Shown here: piece by piece, positions 34,481 through 44,554 of the stretch | How positions within the stretch are numbered: position 1 is the first letter of the stretch | Layout of the letters: the number at the start of each line of letters is the position of its first letter | Assembly: GCF_947496075.1 (NCBI RefSeq) | Contig: NZ_CANMBJ010000006.1 | Coordinates: forward strand, 419,001 to 483,000 | From: an uncultured Tateyamaria sp. | GTDB lineage: Bacteria; Pseudomonadota; Alphaproteobacteria; Rhodobacterales; Rhodobacteraceae | Reading direction: 5' to 3' | DNA: 64,000 nt | Program-made: the position numbers and the translations under genes | The notes under the pieces: model-generated | What the model was told of the DNA's origin: nothing | The model's input: the letters and a program-made list of their open reading frames with translations, nothing else | Databases searched by the model: none

Positions 34481-35713
34481 ATGACCCGTATTGCCGTGAT
34501 CGGCGCCGGTATCACCGGTATTACAACCGCCTATGCCTTGGCCCGCCGCGGCTATGACGTGAGCGTGTTTGACCGCAACCGCTATGCCGCGATGGAGACA
34601 TCCTTTGCCAATGGTGGTCAGCTATCAGCCAGCAATGCCGAGGTCTGGACCCGCTGGGGCACCATCTTCAAAGGGTTGAAATGGATGCTGAAATCCGATG
34701 CACCCCTGCTGGTGAACCCGACGCCCAGCTGGCACAAGCTGTCCTGGATGGCGGAATTCATGGGCAACATCCCCGATTACGAGCGCAACACGGTCGAGAC
34801 GGCGCGCCTGGCCATCGCCGCGCGGGAACATCTGCTGGAGTTTGCCCGCGAAGTGGGCGCCGATTTCGATATGGAGCGCCGCGGCATTCTGCATGTGTAC
34901 CGCCAGCAGTCCGAGTTCGATCATGCCCGCCGGGTAAATACCCTGCTGGAAAAGGCGGGGTTGGAACGACGCGAGGTGTCAGCGGACGAGGTACAGCGCT
35001 TGGAACCTACGCTGAAGGCCGACACGATTGGCGGTTTTTATACCGAGAGCGATTTTACCGGCGACATTCACCGCTATACCCGTGCGCTGAGCGACCGGTG
35101 TGAGCAGATGGGCGCGTCCTTTCACTACAAGTGCAAGGTGACGGACATCACGCATGTCGGTGCGGGTGTTCGCCTGACTTGGGATCATGCAGGTGCCGCA
35201 GAGATGCAGCAATTTGACGGCATCGTCGTGTGTGCTGGCGTCGGCAGCCGCGCCATTGCGGCCCAACTCGGTGACCGCGTGAATATCTACCCGGTCAAAG
35301 GGTATTCCATCACCGTCAATCTGGACGATGCCGAAAGCCAGGCAGCGGCCCCGTGGGTCAGCCTGCTGGATGACGAGGCCAAGATCGTGACTTCGCGCCT
35401 GGGCCGTGGGCGCTTCCGCATTGCAGGCACGGCCGAGTTCAACGGCTACAACCTGGACATCCGCGATGATCGCATCCGTCCCCTGCGCGAATGGTGCGAG
35501 GCGTTCTTTCCCGATGTATCGACCGAGCATTGCGTGCCGTGGGCGGGGCTGCGCCCGATGCTGCCGTCGATGATGCCCAAGGTGGGGCCGGGCGCAAAGC
35601 CGGGGGTCTATTACAACACCGGGCATGGGCATCTCGGCTGGACCCTCTCAGCGGCCACGGCACAGGCCACCGCCGACATCATTGACGCGAACAGGATGAA
35701 GAACGCGGCCTGA
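34481..35713 (+). CDS. FAD-dependent D-amino-acid dehydrogenase/glycine oxidase-like
   Basis: Deaminates an amino acid with FAD. N-terminal dinucleotide fold IAVIGAGITGITTAYALARRGYDV, then the DadA/DAO pattern (SFANGGQLSASNAEVWTRWG, ERRGILHVYRQQSEF, GGFYTESDFTGDIHRYT) and C-terminal GHGHLGWTLSAATAQATADII. ATG 34481 follows GGGAG; the maximal frame to 34172 runs through the riboswitch and is not coding. The glycine riboswitch argues that glycine, or an amino acid linked to it, is the substrate or signal. Confidence 0.94.
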   Translation: MTRIAVIGAGITGITTAYALARRGYDVSVFDRNRYAAMETSFANGGQLSASNAEVWTRWGTIFKGLKWMLKSDAPLLVNPTPSWHKLSWMAEFMGNIPDYERNTVETARLAIAAREHLLEFAREVGADFDMERRGILHVYRQQSEFDHARRVNTLLEKAGLERREVSADEVQRLEPTLKADTIGGFYTESDFTGDIHRYTRALSDRCEQMGASFHYKCKVTDITHVGAGVRLTWDHAGAAEMQQFDGIVVCAGVGSRAIAAQLGDRVNIYPVKGYSITVNLDDAESQAAAPWVSLLDDEAKIVTSRLGRGRFRIAGTAEFNGYNLDIRDDRIRPLREWCEAFFPDVSTEHCVPWAGLRPMLPSMMPKVGPGAKPGVYYNTGHGHLGWTLSAATAQATADIIDANRMKNAA

Positions 35714-35719
35714 CGTGCG

Positions 35720-35830
35720 GGGCGGATCAAGATCCGCCTTACGGGGGTCATGTAAGGCGCAGCTTGCTGCGCCATCCACCGCTGACATGACGTGATGAAC
35801 AAAACCCGTAAGGCGGAGGTGCCCTCCGCC
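35720..35830. repeat. Three REP-like hairpins with GTAA heads
   Basis: Copies at 35720-35741 (minus orientation, GGCGGATC stem), 35752-35773 (GGCGCAG stem) and 35808-35830 (GGCGGAGG stem). Each begins with GTAAGG or its complement and folds into a stem-loop. They share head and structure with copies at 54 kb and 58 kb. The last overlaps the PBP4 stop and likely helps terminate both converging genes. Confidence 0.65.
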
Positions 35831-37320
35831 TAGCTGCCGTAGACCGCGCCCCAGCGTTCAATCAGTTTTTGTTGCATGACCTTGGCCCGCCGGTTCCAGC
35901 TGCGCGCGCCTTGGGGTCGTTCACGGTTGGCGCGGGGGATGCGGGCGCGGGTCGCCTCGTCCGCAGCGAAGATGGCAAAGGCCATTTCGGTCCCGTCCCG
36001 CGCCGTCATGTAGCCTGCCAGCCCTGACACGAAGTTCAATGTGCCCGTCTTGGCGTGCACCTCGATCGGGTGGTTCTTGATCGCACGGCGTTGTTCATCA
36101 AGGATCGGGATCGCTTTTAGGATGGGGCGCAGCACGTTGTTCTGCCGCGCCTTGACCAGTGCAGCAACCATGTCGTCGGCCGTCATCTCGCTGTCGCCTC
36201 CAAGGCCCGAATGGTCAACGAGCCGCATCTTTGTCGTCCCGAGGGCGGCATTCGCCCAGCGGTTCATTTCGGTGGCCGATGCACGCAGGGAGGAGGGCCG
36301 ACCATTGCGTTTGACTGTCGCGGCCATCCCCACCATTTCGGCCGTGACATTGGTGGAAAAGCGCAGCATGTCGCGCAGGATCGCGCGCAGGTCCTCGCTT
36401 TGATGGGTCGCCAGCGTTGTGCCTTGGGGGATGCGGCTGACCACCTTGGGGTTCTTCAGAACGACACCGTGCGACCGCGCGAGTGTCTGGAACACGTCGC
36501 CGGCATAAAGCGCAGGTTTGCGCACCGGCAGCCAGCGGGCACCGCCATTGCCAAGGGCACCGCGCGCGACGCTCCAATTGTCGGTGCGCCCGCCATCGGC
36601 ATAGGTATAGACCGGCGCGCGTCGTTCGCTCACCTGCATCCGCGCGATGGCCACATCCGGGCGGTATCGATCCGACCGCGCATCCATAGTGACGTTGTAT
36701 TTGCTGCCCTGCCGCTTCCATTCGAAATGCACGCGGTTGAAGTTCAGCGCGATGCCCGAAAGCGCCGGACTATAGCCGACATGATCGGGTTGATCCTTGT
36801 CGATCGTGGGGATTTCGGGGAACAGACCGTCGGCCACTTTGAAGTCGCCACGGACCTCGCGGATGCCCTTGGCCTTGAGCGCCGCAGCCAGTCTGGCCAG
36901 CGCATTTGTATCAAGGGTCGGATCACCGCCGCCCACCAGCACAAGGTCGCCCTGGACCACGCCGCCCGACACGCCGCCGGTTGCGATAACCCGCGTGCTG
37001 AACCGATGGGCGTGTCCAAGTACGCCCAGCGCATAAAGCGCGGTTACTGCCTTGGCGACCGATGCGGGGGGTGCGCCCACCTTGGCGTTGCCGCCCTCCA
37101 GCTTTGTTCCTGTCCTTGCGTCGGCCACCGCATAGCAGACGCGCCCGCCCAGCTTGGCCTTGGCGATGATGTCCTGCGGATCGGCAATGGCTTTCTTGAA
37201 ATGATTGCCGCCACGCGCTTGCGGTCGCAAAGAGGCTGTCGGAGGGGCAGCAAGGGCTGCTGTGGCTGTGGAACTGGCCAGCGCGGAAAGAAAAAACCGT
37301 CTCGAAATCGTGTGCAACAT
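35830..37320 (-). CDS. dacB: D-alanyl-D-alanine carboxypeptidase/endopeptidase (PBP4-like)
   Basis: Periplasmic peptidoglycan hydrolase. Twin-arginine-type leader ISRRFFLSALASSTATAALA. Catalytic motifs: SVAK with Ser87 and Lys90 (PPASVAKAVTALYALG), a STN motif (RFSTNVTAEM) and KTG (VHAKTGTLNFVSGLAG). 496 residues is typical of class C PBPs. Ends inside the REP cluster. Confidence 0.94.
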   Translation of the reverse strand: MLHTISRRFFLSALASSTATAALAAPPTASLRPQARGGNHFKKAIADPQDIIAKAKLGGRVCYAVADARTGTKLEGGNAKVGAPPASVAKAVTALYALGVLGHAHRFSTRVIATGGVSGGVVQGDLVLVGGGDPTLDTNALARLAAALKAKGIREVRGDFKVADGLFPEIPTIDKDQPDHVGYSPALSGIALNFNRVHFEWKRQGSKYNVTMDARSDRYRPDVAIARMQVSERRAPVYTYADGGRTDNWSVARGALGNGGARWLPVRKPALYAGDVFQTLARSHGVVLKNPKVVSRIPQGTTLATHQSEDLRAILRDMLRFSTNVTAEMVGMAATVKRNGRPSSLRASATEMNRWANAALGTTKMRLVDHSGLGGDSEMTADDMVAALVKARQNNVLRPILKAIPILDEQRRAIKNHPIEVHAKTGTLNFVSGLAGYMTARDGTEMAFAIFAADEATRARIPRANRERPQGARSWNRRAKVMQQKLIERWGAVYGS

Positions 37321-37366
37321 GGACTTATGTAACCGCAGCTTTGTCCGGCAAACAAGCAGGCAAAGA

Positions 37367-37978
37367 TCACAAATCCGAGGACGGCGTCCACTTGCCTTCT
37401 GCCCGGATCGCCGTGGACGATTCTGCGGTCATGGCGACATTCACGAAACACCAGGCCGGGGCATCCGAGCGGCCCAGAAGTTGGCTGGCCCGCCCCGAGA
37501 TGCGGTAGGACCGATAAAGCCGCGCGGCGGGGCTCATCCGGGCCGAAATCCGATCGCCCGGACGGGCCAGAACGCCCACGGGCACGTTCTCCATGATCCA
37601 GGCCCAATCTTGCCAAAGGTGAAACTGGGCAAGGTTGTCCGCTCCCATCAGCCAGACGAACCGGGTGCCCCGATACCGCTGCTTCAGCGCCGCAAGGGTC
37701 TGCGCAGTGTAGCGTGTGCCCAGATGCGCCTCGATGTCTGTCACCGTCACACGCGGGTGCTGCATGACCCGCCGTGCATGCGCCAGCCGAGTGGCCAGCG
37801 GGGCAGGGCCTTTGGCCTTGAGCGGATTTCCCGGCGACACCAGCCACCAAACGCGGTCAAGCCCAAAGCGCTTCATCGCCTCGCGCGTGATGTGGGCGTG
37901 CCCCCCATGAGCCGGGTCAAAGGAACCGCCCAGGAGGCCGATGATCTGGCCGGATCGGGCATATGGCACGCGCCGCAT
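37367..37978 (-). CDS. nadD: Nicotinate-nucleotide adenylyltransferase
   Basis: Makes deamido-NAD from nicotinate mononucleotide and ATP. Nucleotidyl-transferase motif [17 protein letters not shown] near the start, [19 protein letters not shown], and the C-terminal [12 protein letters not shown]. 203 residues. Separated from dacB by 46 nt on the same strand; the two may be cotranscribed. Confidence 0.95.
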   Translation of the reverse strand: MRRVPYARSGQIIGLLGGSFDPAHGGHAHITREAMKRFGLDRVWWLVSPGNPLKAKGPAPLATRLAHARRVMQHPRVTVTDIEAHLGTRYTAQTLAALKQRYRGTRFVWLMGADNLAQFHLWQDWAWIMENVPVGVLARPGDRISARMSPAARLYRSYRISGRASQLLGRSDAPAWCFVNVAMTAESSTAIRAEGKWTPSSDL

Positions 37979-38074
37979 GTTTGGCCTTTCTTCAGAGTTC
38001 GGGCGTTATCGGGCGGTTGCGCCGTGGTTGTCAACGTGTAGACAGGCCACTCAGCACATATGAAAGGCAATGCC

Positions 38075-38602
38075 ATGAAATCGTTCCTTTGCGCGTTCAC
38101 GCTGGCTGCAACGCTCGCCTGTTCGGCTGTTGCAGATGTGGAGGCGGACTTGGACTACATGATCTCGCAACAGGTCAATCGGACTATGTTCGAAGGTGCG
38201 TTGGCTGCGCAGCGCCCCCTGTTGGTGGGCGCGATCGAGAACGATTTGCGCAAACGTGGCATGGGCGTTTCGGACATCGAGCGCTTTCTCGATATCTTCA
38301 TGGAAGAGTTCATTGACGAATTCACGGACACGATGCAGGACGAGGCGCGCGCGCTTTACCGTGACAGCTTCAGCGATCAGGAGATAACTGACATCGCAGC
38401 GTTCCTGCGCACGCCATCCGGTCAGGCATTGACAGCTGCGACCCCGAAACTCATGGCTGATGGCGCGAAACGCGGACAAGTTGCGGGGCGAGAAGCAGGA
38501 AAAAATGCTGCACCGCGCGTGCTGCGCCGCATCCGTGATGAAGGTATCACCTTCGACAACCCGCTCGTAATCGATCAATTGATCGAGGAATTCGACATCT
38601 AG
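38075..38602 (+). CDS. DUF2059 periplasmic protein
   Basis: Exported all-helical protein. Signal peptide MKSFLCAFTLAATLACSAVA, then DUF2059 (FLDIFMEEFIDEFTDTMQDEARALYRDSFSDQEITDIAAFLRTPSGQAL). ATG 38075 follows AAGG by 8 nt; the maximal frame to 38060 adds 5 residues. Convergent with the MOSC gene (4-nt overlap at the stops). Confidence 0.9.
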   Translation: MKSFLCAFTLAATLACSAVADVEADLDYMISQQVNRTMFEGALAAQRPLLVGAIENDLRKRGMGVSDIERFLDIFMEEFIDEFTDTMQDEARALYRDSFSDQEITDIAAFLRTPSGQALTAATPKLMADGAKRGQVAGREAGKNAAPRVLRRIRDEGITFDNPLVIDQLIEEFDI

Positions 38603-39084
38603 TTCGACGGTCTGGCTTCAACCGGTATCACCTTGTCACCGCGTGATAAAATCCCAGGTGTCACTACCTCGGCGCACCAACCGCCATGCCCGCGCATCGC
38701 GGCATAGCCGCCGTGGCCCAACAATCGCTCCATCAGGCTGCAAGGTGCGCAGATGGTGGTAAAGCGCAAAACGGCTGTGCCCAGTTGCACCTCACGACCC
38801 TTGAGGCCCGCTAGATTGATGCCTTGCACCATGATGTTGCGGCGCAGCAGTGTCGGATCAATCTGGTCACGTCCCAGATACGAGGCGATGGCGGGCAAGT
38901 GTTCGGCCTGCACCAACGTGACGGCTCGTTTACCTGCGCGACCGCGATCACCTTCGATGCCGGTTTCCGAAATCTTGGCCGTGTCCAAGACCTGAATGTC
39001 CACCGCGCGCGCTGGGCGCACACCAATCCATGCCACCGTTCCGGGCTGCGCCCAGCGGGCCATCATGTCGTGAAGTTCGCTCAC
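38599..39084 (-). CDS. MOSC-domain protein
   Basis: Moly-cofactor-sulfurase C-terminal fold. Conserved pattern ETGIEGDRGRAGKRAVTLVQAEHL, LRRNIMVQGINLAGLKGREV and the conserved cysteine in CAPCSLMERLLG. Such stand-alone domains act in sulfur transfer or molybdenum-enzyme activity, often with small reductants; the partner is unknown. ATG 39084 overlaps the lipoprotein stop as ATGA. Confidence 0.9.
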   Translation of the reverse strand: MSELHDMMARWAQPGTVAWIGVRPARAVDIQVLDTAKISETGIEGDRGRAGKRAVTLVQAEHLPAIASYLGRDQIDPTLLRRNIMVQGINLAGLKGREVQLGTAVLRFTTICAPCSLMERLLGHGGYAAMRGHGGWCAEVVTPGILSRGDKVIPVEARPSN

Positions 39085-40376
39085 CGTTCTTCGCTGCGTT
39101 CCCTGCGTGCTTCGAGGCCGACAAGGTCCGGCAACCGCTCAAGGGGATAGTTCGGGTGCAGCACCCAGATGCCCGCCTCGTCCTGTTCAAGGGGTCGCAA
39201 TGTGCCCCCCGGAAAGGCTCGCGTGCGCAAAGCCAATACAACGTCGGACAGGACGGCCGGGTTGTCGCGGAAATAGGCATGTCCGAAGCCACCGCGCACA
39301 TTTTCCACCCGGATGAAATGCACCAGCCCCTCTTTCTGGAGGATTGCCAGTTCACCATCGACAAAATCTTCGTTCCTGAGAGCACCCAGCCGGATCGAAC
39401 GGGTCAGATAAGCCGACAAGCGCAACGCGCCGTCGTTCGGGTTGATGTACAGATTGATCTGTTCAAAGGATTCCGAAAAGCGTTCGGCCTGCAAGCGTTG
39501 ACGCACGATATCAACGTCAAGATCGGGGGCCGCCATGATCAATGTGCCCGTTTTGAGGGCAAGCTTGGGGTGTACACCGGCGCCGCGCGCTTCGATCATC
39601 AGTTCGCGCAGGGCCGTCGTGACCACATCCGTGCCACGCGAATGCGCAATGATGTCGATGTTGTCGACCTCTGGCATATCCGCCAGTATGCGCAGGAATT
39701 CCTTGGTGTGGTGTACGGAAAAGACACCCGCATCCCGGTCACGGAAGTAACCAAGCGGACCAACCCCGTTGCCGGCAGGCCATGTGAAAGAAACCGGAAC
39801 AGACTCGCGCCCGGCAAAGTGCCACATGTTGGCAAGCGTCGTCAGGCTGTCTTCGAAATCGTTGTTGAAGCCGTGGACATAGACCAGCAGGCTGCGGTTG
39901 CCGGTTTGGGCAATCTCGTCCGCGATCACAGCCTGAAAGCGGGCGGCCTGTTCGTTGTAGACATCCAATGACTGTTGCAGGTGGTTGAGCTGCCCGTCTG
40001 CCCGGGCGTAGGGCAGTGGCGTTGCTTCGAACCGCACGATCTCTTGGAAATCCGGCACCCAGAGGCTCGAAATGTTTTGATCGGAGTCGCTGCGGGTCCT
40101 GTCCAGCAGTTCTTCCCACCCCAGATCGCGTCCGAACTTGACCGTGGCTGCCCCAAACGCCATCGAATCCGACCTGTTGGCCCCATAGTTTTCACCATTC
40201 GGTGCGCGATCGGTCATGTAGAAAATCTTGGGTTCGGCGGTGCGCCAGACCGCGGGCACCAGATCATCGGGGTAATTCAGACCGCTTCGATACAGGTTTG
40301 GTGGTGGCGCAAGACTGATGCCAACCGCGCAGCCTCCCATGACCCAGCAGACTGCAAACAGGATAAACCGCCTCAT
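39081..40376 (-). CDS. DUF900 alpha/beta-hydrolase lipoprotein
   Basis: Membrane-anchored hydrolase. Start ATG 40376 (GGAAG 9 nt upstream). Lipobox VMGGC at about residue 12-16, then the alpha/beta-hydrolase core with oxyanion VYVHGFNNDFEDSL and nucleophile Ser in DIIAHSRGTDVVTTAL; later APDLDVDI. DUF900 family of unknown substrate. Coupled to the MOSC gene. Confidence 0.88.
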   Translation of the reverse strand: MRRFILFAVCWVMGGCAVGISLAPPPNLYRSGLNYPDDLVPAVWRTAEPKIFYMTDRAPNGENYGANRSDSMAFGAATVKFGRDLGWEELLDRTRSDSDQNISSLWVPDFQEIVRFEATPLPYARADGQLNHLQQSLDVYNEQAARFQAVIADEIAQTGNRSLLVYVHGFNNDFEDSLTTLANMWHFAGRESVPVSFTWPAGNGVGPLGYFRDRDAGVFSVHHTKEFLRILADMPEVDNIDIIAHSRGTDVVTTALRELMIEARGAGVHPKLALKTGTLIMAAPDLDVDIVRQRLQAERFSESFEQINLYINPNDGALRLSAYLTRSIRLGALRNEDFVDGELAILQKEGLVHFIRVENVRGGFGHAYFRDNPAVLSDVVLALRTRAFPGGTLRPLEQDEAGIWVLHPNYPLERLPDLVGLEARRERSEER

Positions 40377-40520
40377 GTCAGGCACTTCCGTAGGTTGCGT
40401 TGATCACCGCTAACACAGGTCGGTTGGCTTCACCAAATGACATTTCCATGGCCGGCGATGCATTGCCCTTTGCCCGCGTGCCGGGTAGACGGACCTGCAC
40501 AGTTTTTCCGGGAGGATGCC

Positions 40521-42176
40521 ATGGCTGCCTATCAATATGTCTATCACATGTCGGGTGTCTCCAAGACCTATCCCGGGGGCAAGAAGTGCTTTGAGAATAT
40601 CCACCTGAACTTCCTGCCGGGCGTGAAGATCGGTGTCGTGGGTGTGAACGGCGCCGGTAAGTCCACGCTGATGAAGATCATGGCGGGCATGGACAAGGAT
40701 TTCACCGGCGAGGCGTGGGTCGCCGAGGGCGCCAAGGTCGGCTATCTGCCGCAGGAGCCGCAACTGGATCCGGCCCTGTCCGTGCGCGAGAACGTGATGC
40801 TGGGCGTGGCCGAGAAGAAGGCCGTTCTGGACCGCTACAACGAGCTGGCCATGAACTACTCGGACGAGACGGCGGACGAAATGGCCGCCCTGCAGGACCA
40901 GATCGATGCAGAGAACTTGTGGGATCTGGACAGCCAGATTGATGTGTCGCTGGAAGCGCTGCGCTGCCCGCCCGACGATGCGGATGTAACCACCCTGTCG
41001 GGCGGTGAAGCCCGCCGCGTCGCGCTGTGCAAGCTGCTGCTGGAAGCGCCCGAAATGCTGCTGCTTGATGAGCCGACCAACCACCTTGATGCCGAAACCA
41101 TCGCGTGGCTGCAACAGCACCTGATCGACTACAAGGGCACGATCCTGATCGTGACCCACGACCGTTACTTCCTCGATGACATCACCGGGTGGATCCTGGA
41201 ACTCGACCGCGGGCGCGGCATCCCCTACGAGGGCAACTACTCCGCATGGTTGGAACAGAAGGCCAAGCGGCTTCAGCAGGAAGCCCGCGAGGACAAGAGC
41301 CGCCAGAAGACGCTGGAGCGCGAACTGGAATGGATGCGGCAGGGCGCCAAGGCGCGGCAGGCCAAGTCCAAGGCCCGGATCAATGCCTATAACGAGATGG
41401 CTGATCAGTCTGAGCGCGAGAAGCTGACGCGCGCACAGATCGTGATCCCGAACGGGCAGCGCCTTGGATCGAAAGTGATCGATGTGCAGGGCCTGTCCAA
41501 GCACATGGGTGACAAACTGCTGGTTGAGGGGCTGGATTTCTCTCTGCCCCCCGGCGGGATCGTGGGCGTCATCGGCCCCAACGGTGCGGGCAAGTCGACC
41601 CTCTTCAAGATGCTGACCGGGCAGGAAACGCCCGATGCGGGGACCATCGAATTGGGCGACACGGTGCAATTGTCCTATGTCGACCAGTCGCGCGATGATC
41701 TGGCTGCGAACGATACCGTATGGGAAGCCATTTCCGGCGGGGCCGAGATCATTGAGCTGGGTGACGCGCAGGTGAATTCCCGCGCCTACTGCTCATCCTT
41801 CAACTTCAAGGGTGGCGACCAGCAAAAGAAGGTGTCGCTGCTGTCAGGTGGTGAGCGCAACCGCGTGCACATGGCGCGGCTATTGAAAGAGGGCGGCAAC
41901 GTGCTGCTCTTGGACGAACCGACCAACGATCTGGACGTCGAGACATTGCGGGCACTGGAAGACGCCTTGGTCGATTTCGCGGGCTGTGCGGTCGTGATCT
42001 CGCACGACCGGTTCTTCCTTGACCGGATCTGCACACACATCCTCGCGTTCGAAGGGGATGCGCATGTGGAGTGGTTCGAGGGGAATTTCGAGGATTACGA
42101 AGAAGACAAGAAGCGTCGGTTGGGGCCAGATGCCCTTGAGCCCAAACGACTGAAACACAAGAAGTTCGTACGTTGA
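40521..42176 (+). CDS. ettA: Energy-dependent translational throttle protein EttA
   Basis: ABC-F ribosome-binding ATPase that regulates the first elongation steps. Two ATPase domains: Walker [14 protein letters not shown] and [14 protein letters not shown], signatures [17 protein letters not shown] and [19 protein letters not shown], Walker [16 protein letters not shown] and [14 protein letters not shown], with the linker arm between. Start ATG 40521 follows GGAGG; the maximal frame to 40437 was rejected. Followed by a strong hairpin. Confidence 0.95.
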   Translation: MAAYQYVYHMSGVSKTYPGGKKCFENIHLNFLPGVKIGVVGVNGAGKSTLMKIMAGMDKDFTGEAWVAEGAKVGYLPQEPQLDPALSVRENVMLGVAEKKAVLDRYNELAMNYSDETADEMAALQDQIDAENLWDLDSQIDVSLEALRCPPDDADVTTLSGGEARRVALCKLLLEAPEMLLLDEPTNHLDAETIAWLQQHLIDYKGTILIVTHDRYFLDDITGWILELDRGRGIPYEGNYSAWLEQKAKRLQQEAREDKSRQKTLERELEWMRQGAKARQAKSKARINAYNEMADQSEREKLTRAQIVIPNGQRLGSKVIDVQGLSKHMGDKLLVEGLDFSLPPGGIVGVIGPNGAGKSTLFKMLTGQETPDAGTIELGDTVQLSYVDQSRDDLAANDTVWEAISGGAEIIELGDAQVNSRAYCSSFNFKGGDQQKKVSLLSGGERNRVHMARLLKEGGNVLLLDEPTNDLDVETLRALEDALVDFAGCAVVISHDRFFLDRICTHILAFEGDAHVEWFEGNFEDYEEDKKRRLGPDALEPKRLKHKKFVR

Positions 42177-42199
42177 GTTTTACAAAGTAAAACTCAACG
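42171..42199 (+). terminator. Terminator hairpin of ettA
   Basis: CGTTGAGTTTTAC (42171-42183), 3-nt loop, GTAAAACTCAACG (42187-42199): 13 perfect pairs that begin before and include the ettA stop codon. A second, weaker stem-loop follows at about 42202-42240. Confidence 0.8.
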
Positions 42200-42386
42200 G
42201 GTGCGAGGCAGCGTCTGCGCAGCAGGCGCGTTCGCACTCAGTTGAAATCTGGGCGCGATATAGGCGGACGGACTTTTTGAGTTTACGTTTGGGTTCAAGG
42301 CGTGCGCGTAGCGGCACCCGGTTGGATTGAAGTGCACGCGTATAAGTAGTTTGTTATCACAATTGTTTTGCTCGGGGGCGATGCAA

Positions 42387-43316
42387 ATGTTTCATCAAAA
42401 TGAATTTTATAACTTCATTTGCTCTGCCTTTGAAGACAACTGGGAAAAAAGCCCAACAACCTTCGTCAAGTACCGCGTTTTTGAATACACAGAACCTTCG
42501 GTTCTGGAGGCGCTAGTCGGCTCAAAAACAGAAATACTCGAGCAGATGGTCGGTCTACCAACGCTATTCGTATACGAGGACATGGTGGATAAGCTTGCGC
42601 GAGTTGGAACTGTTACAGGAATCAATGAAATAGGTTCGGAATTTCATCTATCATTCGAACTGTCAGAAGAGTTTGAGCCCATTTCTAACGAAGACTTGGC
42701 CAACCTTACTTTCGAGCTTGACCTTGAGCCTTTCGAGTTTTCGCGCACACATTGGGCAGTAAAACATGTTAACCTTTTGAAGACGTTGGAACAGCGTGGG
42801 TTTCGAATACCAAAATCGAACACAGAAGGACGACTAGGCTCTGGCGCTTCTAAACCTGTCGAGCGGTCCGATAAGACAACGAAAGTCTTTATCAGTTACT
42901 CACATGCCGATGTGCAATTTCTTGATCGTCTAAAGCTTCACCTTAAACCCTTGATGGACAGGTTGGATTTGGAGATTTGGTCCGATACCAAACTTGTCGG
43001 AGGAGACGATTGGAAAGCAGAGATAGAAGTCGGATTAAGCAATGCCTCTGTTGCTATACTAATAGTTTCTGCCGATTTTCTTGCGTCTGATTTTATTGCA
43101 AAATTTGAACTTCCACCTCTCTTGGAGAAACACGAGAAAGACGGTTGCAGGATAATTCCAGTAATTGCGAAGCCATGCTTTTTTGCTGGTAATGCCGAAA
43201 TTAGCCGCTTTCAAGCTGTGAACGATCCTAAAGATGCCTTGCAATCCCTAACTGAAGCAAAACGTGAAGAAGTCTTCGCCAAAGTTGCGCAATTGGTAAA
43301 CGATCTAGCAAGTTGA
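42387..43316 (+). CDS. TIR-domain protein
   Basis: 309 residues in markedly AT-richer sequence than its neighbours. Residues 1-150 have no recognised domain (FHQNEFYNFICSAFEDNWE, VKYRVFEYTEPSVLEAL); residues about 166-305 are a TIR domain (KVFISYSHADVQFLDRLKLHLKP, IWSDTKLVGGDDWKAEIEVGL, ILIVSADFLASDFIAKFELPPLLE) with the candidate catalytic Glu at about 241. Many bacterial TIR proteins cut NAD+ in anti-phage or stress defence, but no partner gene is adjacent. Start 42387 or 42381; GGGGGCG lies upstream. Transferred-gene character is inferred from base composition and place. Confidence 0.88.
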   Translation: MFHQNEFYNFICSAFEDNWEKSPTTFVKYRVFEYTEPSVLEALVGSKTEILEQMVGLPTLFVYEDMVDKLARVGTVTGINEIGSEFHLSFELSEEFEPISNEDLANLTFELDLEPFEFSRTHWAVKHVNLLKTLEQRGFRIPKSNTEGRLGSGASKPVERSDKTTKVFISYSHADVQFLDRLKLHLKPLMDRLDLEIWSDTKLVGGDDWKAEIEVGLSNASVAILIVSADFLASDFIAKFELPPLLEKHEKDGCRIIPVIAKPCFFAGNAEISRFQAVNDPKDALQSLTEAKREEVFAKVAQLVNDLAS

Positions 43317-43317
43317 A

Positions 43318-43345
43318 GCCCCCGCCCATCGGGGCGGTCGGGGGC
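43318..43345. terminator. GC-rich hairpin after the TIR gene
   Basis: CCGCCC (43322-43327) and GGGCGG (43332-43337) pair around a short loop, extended by GCCCCC/GGGGGC on the outside with a bulge. It follows the TIR stop by 1 nt. No T-tract seen. Confidence 0.55.
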
Positions 43346-43422
43346 GGCGAAAACGCGGGGCGTTTCCGGGGTGAGCAACTCAGGCGTTGATGCAAATCGA
43401 ATTGGCATTGTAGCGTCTGGAC

Positions 43423-43740
43423 ATGCACATCATCGACATCTGGGTGAATTGCCCCTCCATCGATACGGCCGATGCGATCACGGACGCGCTGCTTGACCAG
43501 CACCTCATCGCCTGTGCCAACCGCTACGCCCCGATCCAAAGCGCCTATGTCTGGGATGGTGCCATCCAGCGCGAGCAAGAGCATCCGCTGCTTCTGAAAA
43601 CCAGGGCCGACCTCGCCCAGCAGGTTGAGGACGCCGTGCGGGCCCTCCACCCCTACGACGTCCCGCCGATCATCCGGATCGAAGCCACTGCCAATGCCGA
43701 CTATCTTGCATGGGTCCACGCCGTCACCCGCCCGACATAG
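43423..43740 (+). CDS. cutA: Divalent-cation tolerance protein CutA
   Basis: Small trimeric PII-like fold protein associated with copper tolerance. Pattern NCPSIDTADAITDALLDQHLIACANRY, LLLKTRADLAQQVEDAV and the C-terminal HPYDVPPIIRIEATANADYLAWV. 105 residues, start ATG 43423. Stands between the TIR gene and a remnant-rich region. Confidence 0.9.
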   Translation: MHIIDIWVNCPSIDTADAITDALLDQHLIACANRYAPIQSAYVWDGAIQREQEHPLLLKTRADLAQQVEDAVRALHPYDVPPIIRIEATANADYLAWVHAVTRPT

Positions 43741-44096
43741 GGCGCGCCGTCACGGCATGCGTGCAAAGGGTCTTTGAAGTTCCCGCATGCGCGTTTCCTA
43801 ACAGGTGGTTAATCCGCCTCTGTAACCCATTGAAATTCCTGACCCGCGAACCTGTCCCAGCATGGGACATGAAAAAAAGGGGCCAAGAATGTCGACCCCT
43901 CACCATAATTGCTGGCCGCCGACATCACGACATAGCCGCTCTTTTCCTGCACCACCTAGGGCCGGTTGATCGAGGCCATCGCCAAGGATTATCTGACCAA
44001 CATCAGATCAGACATATTCTTGGGAAAAGCGATGCCAGATTGAAAAGCATTCGTTAACCCGGACTTGCGAAGCTCTCGAGGGGAGCAAGAGAAGCA
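43741..44096. other. Intergenic region with a gene fragment
   Basis: No intact gene. A plus-strand stretch of clean coding-like sequence ends at TGA 44043 and reads LIEAIAKDYLTNIRSDIF followed by LGKAMPD, preceded by a stop codon; origin not recognised. Consistent with decay of a former gene. Confidence 0.4.
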
Positions 44097-44405
44097 ATGA
44101 TATACATCTACCTCAGATACCTCGCTATCATCGGCACGGTTGTGTTGCTGCTTTTTGGCATCTCTTTCTTTCCGCCGCTTACAAGCGGCGGCAATTCAGC
44201 CGGTTCTGGTGTGAGCCAGGCCGAATATGAAGAAATTACAGGACAAGAGTTGGCCTACTGCGAGAACAGCGCATACGACGTTGATTGCGAGTGTTTTGCC
44301 GAGATATCTGGTCACATCCTGTCTCAGCAAGAAACCAAGGTTCCTTTTGCCGTGTATCCCGACAGGACAGCACTTGCGCGGGGGCAAGCGTCGGGCGAAT
44401 GCTGA
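44097..44405 (+). CDS. Small single-pass membrane protein, hypothetical
   Basis: 102 residues: one hydrophobic helix at about 5-27 (IYLRYLAIIGTVVLLLFGISFFPP), then a Gly/Ser linker and a Cys-containing C-terminal tail (CENSAYDVDCECF). GGGGAG lies 11 nt before ATG 44097. No family recognised. Part of the plastic region. Confidence 0.6.
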   Translation: MIYIYLRYLAIIGTVVLLLFGISFFPPLTSGGNSAGSGVSQAEYEEITGQELAYCENSAYDVDCECFAEISGHILSQQETKVPFAVYPDRTALARGQASGEC

Positions 44406-44554
44406 GGTCAGGGGCAGAAGAGCGGTGCCACGAACGGGTCTGTGGGTGGTGTCGCCCAAGCGGCGCGGCGCAGTAATCACTTCAGCATGCCTGCATTTGG
44501 CGTCTGCCGTGTCCTTTGTTCTGGGGAATGACACGCGTGATTGCCAGCCTTGTT

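Noticed and set aside
36211..37332. 373-residue open frame opposite the PBP4 gene
   Set aside because: Cys/His-rich shadow without ribosome site; PBP4 has three clear catalytic motifs.
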